Assembly: GCA_900543815.1 (NCBI GenBank)
Contig: UQST01000067.1
Span: 1-6,265, forward strand
Direction: 5' to 3'
Length of the DNA: 6,265 bases
Source: an uncultured Prevotellaceae bacterium
GTDB lineage: Bacteria; Bacteroidota; Bacteroidia; Bacteroidales; Bacteroidaceae
A program made the translations under genes and the position numbers. Below the pieces are notes generated by a model. It saw only the letters and a list, made by a program, of their open reading frames with translations. It was not told the origin of the DNA and did no database searches. Shown piece by piece: positions 1 through 4,960 of this stretch. Each line of letters begins with the position of its first letter. Position 1 is the stretch's first letter.

Positions 1-11
1 AATAAGACAAT

Positions 12-611
12 ATGAAACAAGAAAAAAATACAGAGATTTCTGAAAGATTGTCAGAAATCATAGAAAACGAGGGCTTAACAGCTAATTCTTTTGCCGCTAA
101 GCTTGATTATCCGCGTTCCCAAACGATTTATGACATACTGAACGGGAAATCTGCGCCAAGTTATGACTTCTTTCGTCGTTTTCTTCTTTCAGAATATTCT
201 GCAATATACAATATAGATTGGTTAATTACTGGCAGAGGCGAAATGTGCTTACCTTCTATCCACAAAGCTTTAGACAATCATGACGAATTATTAGCGCAGT
301 TAATACGTGGCGGAGATGGAAGGGAACTTATTTATGCCCCTGACACAGAAACATCCTATATTATGAAATTATTAGGAATGATAGGCGAGCTTCAAAATAC
401 GATAAAAGAAATGGGTGAAGCATCTAAAGAACTTGCCCAAATAAACGGCGATTTGTCTTTCCGCGCATCTATGGCGGACAAATATTATGAAACGATAGTA
501 AAACAAGCCGAACAACTTGGCCAATTAAAAGAACGATTAGCGCAAACAGAAATGCGTATTGCAAAAGATGCTCAGAGTGTGAGCACAACCAATACTGCAA
601 ATGCAGGATAA
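12..611 (+). CDS. XRE-family (Cro/C1-type HTH) regulator with C-terminal coiled coil
   Basis: The product is a probable DNA-binding repressor-type regulator of 199 aa. Residues about 8-60 fit a Cro/C1 helix-turn-helix: ISERLSEIIENEGLTANSFA, then a recognition-helix region (YPRSQTIYDILNGKSAPSYD). This is followed by NIDWLITGRGEM at about 67-78, a signature of Bacteroidota XRE regulators (x-WLLTGxGEM). The rest (about 115-187) is rich in Leu, Glu, Lys and Gln and looks like a coiled coil suited to oligomerisation; the last dozen residues are Ser/Thr/Asn-rich and probably disordered. There is no peptidase domain as in LexA/CI-type repressors. The ATG at 12 is the first in frame, with only 11 bases visible upstream, so its promoter is outside the window. 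It converges on the minus-strand operon across a long intergenic region. It is visibly more AT-rich than that operon, so it may have a separate origin. Its targets are unknown; the phased boxes downstream are candidates only. Confidence 0.8.
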   Translation: MKQEKNTEISERLSEIIENEGLTANSFAAKLDYPRSQTIYDILNGKSAPSYDFFRRFLLSEYSAIYNIDWLITGRGEMCLPSIHKALDNHDELLAQLIRGGDGRELIYAPDTETSYIMKLLGMIGELQNTIKEMGEASKELAQINGDLSFRASMADKYYETIVKQAEQLGQLKERLAQTEMRIAKDAQSVSTTNTANAG

Positions 612-666
612 GAGTGTGTAAATTGATAAAAATGCCTACTCTAAAAAAAATGAAGTATAAAGAACA

Positions 667-698
667 ATTAAACACCCATTAAACGCCCCGAAACACCG
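667..698 (+). repeat. Phased 11-bp repeats, cluster 1 (ATTAAACACCC / ATTAAACGCCC)
   Basis: Two 11-bp units follow each other directly: ATTAAACACCC at 667 and ATTAAACGCCC at 678, then a weaker third (CGAAACACCG at 689). The first two units recur at 947-978 with one extra 11-bp unit between them. Spacing by one helical turn is typical of protein-binding arrays (plasmid iterons, integrase arm sites, regulator boxes); which of these applies is not visible. Confidence 0.45.
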
Positions 699-728
699 AT
701 AAATAAAGGGTTTGCGCCATTTTTCGTC

Positions 729-800
729 CTATACGTTAAACGGCAATTAAAGGGGTGTTTTCTCCGCAAAAAGCCGCTTTTTGAAGCCGTTAAAGTATAG
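729..800. repeat. Long imperfect inverted repeat with a nested near-palindrome
   Basis: The arms are CTATAC (729-734) and AACGGC (739-744) against GCCGTT (786-791) and GTATAG (795-800), with a short unpaired stretch between the two paired blocks. Inside lies CAAAAAGC C GCTTTTTG (767-783), a near-perfect palindrome. The structure could form an extended hairpin or cruciform. In + strand RNA the inner A5/T5 stem is only weakly terminator-like for the upstream regulator gene; the site could equally be a protein-binding or recombination site. Confidence 0.45.
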
Positions 801-803
801 TTA

Positions 804-834
804 GGGGTATTATTCGCAAGTAATACGTAACCCC
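804..834. repeat. Short inverted repeat GTATTA / TAATAC
   Basis: GTATTA (807-812) pairs with TAATAC (821-826) around an 8-nt loop. The stem can extend with GGGG (804-807) against CCCC (831-834) if GTAA is bulged. It lies directly before the 12-bp AACCCC repeats and overlaps their first copy. Function unknown. Confidence 0.35.
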
Positions 835-862
835 AACTGTAACCCCAATAATAACCCCAATA
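827..862 (+). repeat. Three-copy 12-bp tandem repeat (RTAACCCCAAYW)
   Basis: Three units of exactly 12 bp are GTAACCCCAACT, GTAACCCCAATA and ATAACCCCAATA; the CCCC runs sit at 831, 843 and 855. On the minus strand this is TTGGGGTTA-type sequence with three G4 runs separated by 8 nt. If translated on the minus strand it would give a WGY repeat, but no gene is supported there. Confidence 0.55.
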
Positions 863-870
863 CCAAAAAA

Positions 871-910
871 CAAACGAAAAGTGCAGGGGAAAGCTGCCGC
901 CACCCTGCAC
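871..910 (-). terminator. Possible intrinsic terminator, minus strand (distal)
   Basis: GTGCAGGG (881-888) and CCCTGCAC (903-910) form a perfect 8-bp GC-rich stem with a 14-nt loop. Read on the minus strand, the stem is followed by TTTTCGTTTG and then more T. Read on the plus strand no T tail follows. It could be a back-up terminator for leftward transcription beyond the site at 1181-1223. Confidence 0.4.
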
Positions 911-946
911 CAAATCACCGCCTTTCTGGCTGCCGTTTAACCACCG

Positions 947-978
947 ATTAAACACTGTTCAAACGTCCATTAAACGCC
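947..978 (+). repeat. Phased 11-bp repeats, cluster 2
   Basis: Three units stand at exact 11-bp spacing: ATTAAACACTG (947), TTCAAACGTCC (958) and ATTAAACGCCA (969). The outer two match cluster 1 at 667-688 closely, so this looks like the same element with one more unit. Confidence 0.45.
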
Positions 979-1180
979 ATTCTGCGTCACCGTAGAGCTG
1001 CACCCAGTCAAACACCCACCACACGCCCCATGGACGGCGAGATACAGCCCCAAACACCCGTCCTGCACCTCTCTTTCTGCCTCCACACGCCCCAATTCCC
1101 CATTTTAAGCCCCTCTCGCGCCTTTTCTTTCCTCTGCCCTCCAATCCTACCACCCAACACGTCAGGAAAGCCCACAAACG

Positions 1181-1223
1181 AAAAAAGCGACGAAAAGCAG
1201 CCACCTCGCCACCTTTCGTCGCT
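1181..1223 (-). terminator. Intrinsic terminator of the DUF2589 operon (minus strand)
   Basis: AGCGACGAAA (1186-1195) and TTTCGTCGCT (1214-1223) make a perfect 10-bp stem around an 18-nt loop. On the minus strand the stem runs directly into six T residues (complement of the A run at 1181-1186), the classic layout of a Rho-independent terminator. It lies about 235 nt past the stop codon of the last DUF2589 gene, with no gene between. The orientation fits that operon and not the plus-strand regulator gene. Confidence 0.6.
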
Positions 1224-1228
1224 CTCAC

Positions 1229-1320
1229 TTCAACCAAATTCAACCCCACGTCGTTCAATCTTCGCCTCGAATTAAACGCTCCAGTGAACAGAATTAAACC
1301 AAAATTCAACCCACTTCAAC
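1229..1320 (+). repeat. Phased TT(A/C)AAC boxes, cluster 3
   Basis: TTCAAC or TTAAAC boxes start at 1229, 1239, 1272, 1294, 1305 and 1315, with a variant TTCAAT at 1254. Apart from the variant, the steps are 10, 33, 22, 11 and 10 bp, i.e. whole helical turns. This is the same core as clusters 1 and 2. It lies between the operon terminator and the operon's last gene, on transcribed DNA. The C-rich background makes TTCAAC more likely by chance, which lowers confidence. Confidence 0.4.
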
Positions 1321-1457
1321 CTTTTGCACATTTCGTTTTATCTCCCATCTTCTCCCAATCCACACGTAACTCCCTCATTTACAGACATTCCACCTCTTTC
1401 ACCTCCACACCCACATTGTACATTTCGTTTTCATGCCCGTACCATAATGAAATGGTT

Positions 1458-2807
1458 TTAGGATACAAACACAATGCGCTGCAGCGTACCGGCCGACACC
1501 TTGTAGGTGCCTTTCTCATTGAATACGAGCAGCATCTCATCACCACTCTGGAGCAGAGAGGGCGACTTGTCACCATCATACTGGACGCACTTCACGGCCT
1601 TGGGCTTATAGGTGCCCTGGCCATCGCGGTAGGCCACAGAGACGGCAGCATAGCCGTTGACGAGCGATGCCTGTTCGGTGGAGAGTTGCAGAGAGCCCTT
1701 GGGGTCGATGACCTCAGTGGATGCATCGAGCACTCCCAGCAACTTGCTTATGCCGCAGGGCATCTCTCCCTCGCTGGCGGTGATGTTGACGTCTATCGTG
1801 GTCTCTACGCTGTAACGCGAATCACGGGTGGCTCCAGAGTCCTTCTTGGAGGAATAGCTGGTGGTCATGGTGGGTGCGGAGGTCACTTTCGGTTCGCTGC
1901 CGGTGGGCTTTACCGCTGGTGCAGCTGCTGGCGCATCGGTCTTCTTCGTCTCGGTCGGTTTGCTGGCTGCTGCCTTCTGGCTGTCTGCACCGGCCGATGC
2001 AGGCTTGGTGACTGCTGCCGGTTGCTGGTTGCCTCCCATCGCGAAACTGCTGTTGATGGGCGACCCACCGCTTCCTACCGATGCTACCACCGAGGATATC
2101 GCATCCACCTTAGCCTTGAACGTGTAGTTCATAGTAGTGATGGAGAGGCGTGGAACTGGCATGAGCGTGAGCAGAGGAACCCTCATCCTTACCTGTTTGC
2201 CGTCCTTCAGGAAGGTCATTGACACATAGGTTATCTGTCCCTGACCGTCTTCATCTACCTTCATACCTTCCTCGCGGATGTAGCTCAGCGTCTCTTTGGC
2301 CAGATCGCGCTGTGCCTTGATGGCAGCCCGAAGCGGATTCCCGATGAGTTTGTCAAAGGAGAGTGTGCCCAGCAAGTTGATGGAATCGGAAACGAAAGCC
2401 TTATCCACCTGCACTTCATTGAGCTCCTTCATCTGTTCGGCCAGCGATGCATCGCCTTTCTCCTCATTCTTGGCCTTCTCAAAGGTTTCCTGGACACCCT
2501 TCACTATCTGTCCAGCCACTTCCTTCAGCTTGCTGCCCTTGCTCTCCTGACCTTTACCAGCGCTCTCACCACTGCCTTTGTCAGATTCGGCCGACTCGCT
2601 CTCTGCTTCCTTTCCTGAAGCATTCTGGCCGCTGCTGTCAGACTTGAACAGACCTTTCACACCATCCACAAGTTCCGACATGAAGCCTCCTCCCTTGCCC
2701 CCGGAATCCTCCTTAGGGGCATCACCACCTGTCTGTGGAGCAGTCTCCGCTGGTGGGGAGTTGTTGGCAAGTTCTTCATTCTTGCCTTTCGTTGTTTCGT
2801 CTGGCAT
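1458..2807 (-). CDS. DUF2589-domain protein, large form with disordered N-terminus and inserted linker
   Basis: 449 aa, last gene of the three-paralogue operon; function unknown. Residues 1-140 are charged, Ser/Gly/Glu/Lys-rich and probably disordered, with two possible amphipathic helices (FMSELVDGVKGLFKS about 42-56; KLKEVAGQIVKGVQETFEKA about 93-112). The DUF2589 core starts near 148: LSFDKLIGNPLRAAIKAQ, then strands with VPLLTLMPVPRLSI (about 210-223) and FKAKV at 230-234. A linker rich in Ala, Pro, Lys and Thr (about 262-313) interrupts the core where the paralogues have only 36-38 residues. The core resumes with SYSSKKDSGATRDSRYSVET and the MPCG helix (349-352). A C-terminal module follows from about 370. 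No signal peptide or membrane segment is seen. The ATG at 2807 lies 9 bp after the upstream stop, so translational coupling is likely. It is the most diverged copy (IGNPL for IGGPL, MPCG for MPAG). Confidence 0.82.
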   Translation of the reverse strand: MPDETTKGKNEELANNSPPAETAPQTGGDAPKEDSGGKGGGFMSELVDGVKGLFKSDSSGQNASGKEAESESAESDKGSGESAGKGQESKGSKLKEVAGQIVKGVQETFEKAKNEEKGDASLAEQMKELNEVQVDKAFVSDSINLLGTLSFDKLIGNPLRAAIKAQRDLAKETLSYIREEGMKVDEDGQGQITYVSMTFLKDGKQVRMRVPLLTLMPVPRLSITTMNYTFKAKVDAISSVVASVGSGGSPINSSFAMGGNQQPAAVTKPASAGADSQKAAASKPTETKKTDAPAAAPAVKPTGSEPKVTSAPTMTTSYSSKKDSGATRDSRYSVETTIDVNITASEGEMPCGISKLLGVLDASTEVIDPKGSLQLSTEQASLVNGYAAVSVAYRDGQGTYKPKAVKCVQYDGDKSPSLLQSGDEMLLVFNEKGTYKVSAGTLQRIVFVS

Positions 2808-2816
2808 AGTCGGTTA

Positions 2817-3683
2817 CTATTTGGTTACGTTAATGACCAGCATTCTTTCGCCGGCCTTTGCACAATAGAATCCCTCTTTCTTGAATACACAGAGCATTCC
2901 TGCATCATCGGCTGCCCTCTGACAGTCGTCTGCCTTGACCTCGGAGCCCGTTTGGGAGTCCTTGTATTCATACAGCTTGATGTCAGCAGGCTTATAGTAG
3001 CCCTCATTGTTCTTATAAGAGATGTAGGTGCTGCCGCCGCCCGCCAGGCTCACCACCTGGTCGGAAACGTGCAGTTCACCCTTTGTATCAATAGAGTCAA
3101 TCGAACTGTTGAGCATCTCCAGCACCTTGGCCATTCCGGCAGGCATGTCATCCTGCCCGGCCTTGACGCTCACATCCATCGTGTATTCCACGCTGTACTT
3201 GGAATCACGGGTGGCTGTAGAGTCTTTCTTGCTGGATATGCTGGTGCTCATCTCCACACTGCCACTGGCTACCAGAGCATTGAACCCTACCTTCGATGTC
3301 ATTCCAGCCTCCACTGCGAGCGACTTGTGCTCGGTCTTCGAACTGGATGCAGCCGCCGAGATGCGTGCCTTGAAGGCGATGTCTATCTCGCGGATGGCCA
3401 TATAAGGTATGGGTACAATGGTGAGCAATGGCAAACTGAGTGTGACCGAACGACCGTCCTTGCGGTATTCAAAGTTCACATAGATGGCCTTCTTGCCGCC
3501 GTCTTCCGTGTCGGTCAGTCCCACATCCCGGATAAACTCCCACGAGGATTTGGCGGCCTTGGCCTGTGCTTCCACACAGGCAGCCAGCGGCCCACCGATG
3601 AGAGTGCCAAAGGGCAGTGACTGTAAGGCATTGGTGGCAACGGTAGAAGGTGTTGTGTCAATGGATGCCATAACAGATATCAT
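2817..3683 (-). CDS. DUF2589-domain protein (middle paralogue)
   Basis: 288 aa, unknown function, middle gene of the operon. The DUF2589 core is clear: LPFGTLIGGPLAACVEAQ at 23-40 (a helix with a small-residue face), FIRDVG at 50-55, a strand block with LPLLTIVPIPYMAI at 84-97, FKARI at 104-108, a variable stretch at 109-145, SSKKDSTATRDSKYSVEYT at 150-168, and MPAGMAKVLEML at 180-191. Residues from about 200 form an extra C-terminal module (ISYKNNEGYYKP at 221-232, ending VINVTK) that also occurs in both neighbours. No signal peptide or membrane helix is seen. Two starts are possible: ATG at 3683 or ATG at 3671 (MASID); neither has a Shine-Dalgarno sequence. It begins 39 bp after the previous gene and ends with TAG followed directly in frame by TAA, 9 bp before the next ATG. 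A structural or assembly role is inference. Confidence 0.85.
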   Translation of the reverse strand: MISVMASIDTTPSTVATNALQSLPFGTLIGGPLAACVEAQAKAAKSSWEFIRDVGLTDTEDGGKKAIYVNFEYRKDGRSVTLSLPLLTIVPIPYMAIREIDIAFKARISAAASSSKTEHKSLAVEAGMTSKVGFNALVASGSVEMSTSISSKKDSTATRDSKYSVEYTMDVSVKAGQDDMPAGMAKVLEMLNSSIDSIDTKGELHVSDQVVSLAGGGSTYISYKNNEGYYKPADIKLYEYKDSQTGSEVKADDCQRAADDAGMLCVFKKEGFYCAKAGERMLVINVTK

Positions 3684-3706
3684 TATAGATTAGTAAATAG
3701 AGACAG

Positions 3707-3721
3707 GATGCGCAGTGCATC
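3707..3721. other. Small hairpin in the spacer between two DUF2589 genes
   Basis: GATGC (3707-3711) and GCATC (3717-3721) pair around a 5-nt loop, directly after the TGA of the upstream paralogue in the 39-bp spacer. There is no T tail, so it is not a terminator; it could affect mRNA stability or be chance. Confidence 0.25.
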
Positions 3722-3722
3722 A

Positions 3723-4580
3723 TCAGGCTACAGTGGTTGCTGCGGGAGTCTGCTTGATGACCCTCACCGCCACCTTCTGAACATCGCCACAGGAGATGAT
3801 GTAAGGTTCATCACTCGGGCTGAGATCAAACTCCACGGTTTTGTCCATCTGGTTCTCGGTACCTGCTGGGCTCTTCGCTCCCTTGACTCCAGAGCACATG
3901 ATGCCCGATGTATCATACAGTCCGCCTGGTGTCTTGTACTGTGCTATCACCTTGGCAGTCTTGCCGCTCTCCACATAGAAAGTGGTGTCATTGACTGTCA
4001 GCTCGCCGTCAGGTGAACACAGGTCCATTGCGGCACCCAACATCTCCAGTATCTTGGCCATTCCCGCGGGCATTGACTCCTGACCGGCATGTACAGCCAC
4101 ATCGATGGTAGCCTCCACGCTGAACGAAGAGTCACGTGTGCTCTTGGAATCATGTTTCGATGAGTAGGAGGTCTTCAGGTTGGTGGTACGCTTCTCTCCC
4201 CACCATTTGTTGGTCTTCTTGCTGTAGTCCCGGGTGTAAGAGGTGGAGTTCTCTGACGTGAACGAGTCACTCTCCACTCCGTTGACCGTGGCTTTGAAGT
4301 TGATGTCAACGGAATTGATGGCGATGTACGGTATGGGGATAATCGTCAGCAGGGGCACACTGATGATTACTTTACGTCCATTCTGCACAAAGGTAAAATA
4401 CACATAGATGGCTTCCTTAGTGCCATCCTCGTTTTGGTTCAGACCAACCTCCTGAATAAAATTCACGATGGTCTGCGCAGCTTCTGCCTGTGCACGGATG
4501 CAGGCATTCAGTGGACCGCCAATCAGATTGTAGAAAGGTAGTCCCTGCAGTGCGCCAACAGCTTTTCCGGTTACTCCCAT
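3723..4580 (-). CDS. DUF2589-domain protein (first paralogue of the operon)
   Basis: 285 aa, unknown function, first of three tandem paralogues. Core: LPFYNLIGGPLNACIRAQ at 14-31, FIQEVG at 41-46, strand block VPLLTIIPIPYIAI at 75-88, FKATV at 95-99, SYSSKHDSKSTRDSSFSVEA at 138-157, and MPAGMAKILEMLGAAM at 170-185. This is the region Pfam describes as DUF2589. The variable loop (100-135) is unlike the others: basic and aromatic, with a WW pair at 126-127 (NKWWGEKR). An extra C-terminal module runs from about 190 and contains IAQYKTPGGLYD (212-223). No signal peptide or transmembrane segment is visible. The ATG at 4580 is the only start that includes the core; the region before it is AT-rich (ATTAAAAAGC) without a Shine-Dalgarno. 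A hairpin and a repeat array lie upstream, and no TAnnTTTG promoter is seen close by, so it may be read from the muramidase promoter. Confidence 0.85.
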   Translation of the reverse strand: MGVTGKAVGALQGLPFYNLIGGPLNACIRAQAEAAQTIVNFIQEVGLNQNEDGTKEAIYVYFTFVQNGRKVIISVPLLTIIPIPYIAINSVDINFKATVNGVESDSFTSENSTSYTRDYSKKTNKWWGEKRTTNLKTSYSSKHDSKSTRDSSFSVEATIDVAVHAGQESMPAGMAKILEMLGAAMDLCSPDGELTVNDTTFYVESGKTAKVIAQYKTPGGLYDTSGIMCSGVKGAKSPAGTENQMDKTVEFDLSPSDEPYIISCGDVQKVAVRVIKQTPAATTVA

Positions 4581-4602
4581 AGTCTTAGCTTTTTAATGTT
4601 TG

Positions 4603-4638
4603 GGGCTCTTGATTAGGCCGCTTGGCAAGATAGAGCCC
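4603..4638 (-). other. Leader hairpin ahead of the DUF2589 operon
   Basis: GGGCTCT (4603-4609) and AGAGCCC (4632-4638) form a perfect 7-bp outer stem; inside it GCC and GGC can close a 4-nt loop. In the minus-strand transcript it ends 22 nt before the ATG at 4580. No T run follows on either strand, so it is more likely a 5' leader structure than a terminator. Confidence 0.4.
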
Positions 4639-4702
4639 TAATAGAAATCTCGCCTGGCAAATTGGTTAAACATTCCTTGTCTCCCTGCTTACCGAACAGT
4701 CG

Positions 4703-4892
4703 CTCCTGTCTGGCGGGAGGATATCTTCAACGTGAGTGGGCTTTTGACCCTATTTGTTGGAGCTTAGAAGCCTTTTTGAATAAGTTCCTACTCCTGTATG
4801 GTAGGGTTTTGATGTTTTAATGAGTGGACTTTTACCCTTGTCTGGCGGAGATTGGATACCTTTATGAATAAGGTTCAGCCTCTGCCTGACGG
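4703..4892. repeat. Degenerate tandem repeat, 88-bp period made of ~44-bp sub-units
   Basis: Compared without gaps, 4703-4790 and 4791-4878 agree at 55 of 88 positions by my count. The best blocks are CTCCTGT, TGAGTGG, CTTTT and CCTTT.TGAATAAG. A third partial copy begins at about 4880 (CTCTGCCTGACGG). Within each unit a half-period of 44 bp is visible: 4791-4834 against 4835-4878 agree at 24 of 44, with the motif CCyTgTcTGGCGGag recurring. Neither 88 nor 44 is a multiple of 3, so a repeated peptide is unlikely. The array fills the gap between the muramidase gene and the DUF2589 operon. Copies are too diverged for a CRISPR array. Function unknown. Confidence 0.65.
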
Positions 4893-4960
4893 TACAATAT
4901 CATCACTATGATCTGCCCACCAACGCAGGTTCACTTCGCCAAGAAACTGAGGTAGGCTGT

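Larger units (their letters stand above)
612..1457. other. Long convergent intergenic region, C-rich/G-poor on the + strand
   Basis: I find no convincing gene in these 846 bp between the converging regulator gene and DUF2589 operon. From about 800 onward the + strand is very poor in G: I counted 8 G in 1051-1160 and 7 G in 1301-1440. Minus-strand frames at 668-955 and 959-1309 are open, but they read as Trp/Gly/Arg-rich products, which that skew produces by itself. The region also carries short exact repeats: CCATTAAACGCC at 676-687 and 967-978, CCACACGCCCCA at 1019-1030 and 1083-1094, CAAACACCC at 1009-1017 and 1051-1059, and ACATTTCGTTTT at 1328-1339 and 1420-1431. Hairpins and phased boxes are listed separately. 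It is probably a termination/regulatory spacer or the remains of a mobile-element end. Confidence 0.6.

Noticed and set aside
632..682. 16-codon plus-strand frame after the regulator gene
   Set aside because: Too short, no ribosome binding site, no recognisable product, and it runs into the phased repeats.
668..955. Minus-strand 95-codon frame with a WGY repeat and a basic C-terminal part
   Set aside because: The WGY repeat is simply the 12-bp AACCCC repeat read in frame; composition follows the strand bias, there is no ribosome binding site or recognised domain, and it overlaps the inverted repeats. A decayed mobile-element fragment cannot be excluded.
959..1309. Minus-strand 116-codon frame
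   Set aside because: Trp/Gly/Arg-rich product as expected from a G-rich strand; it spans the minus-strand terminator hairpin and has no recognisable domain.
1284..2222. Plus-strand 312-codon frame opposite the large DUF2589 gene
   Set aside because: Antisense shadow: the minus strand here encodes clear DUF2589 motifs shared with two neighbours, while this frame gives Cys/His/Gly-rich sequence without a domain.
2952..3620. Plus-strand 222-codon frame opposite the middle DUF2589 gene
   Set aside because: Antisense shadow of a strongly supported paralogue.
4703..4892. CRISPR array
   Set aside because: The whole 88-bp unit is diffusely similar at about 62%; there are no identical repeats separated by unique spacers and no cas genes.
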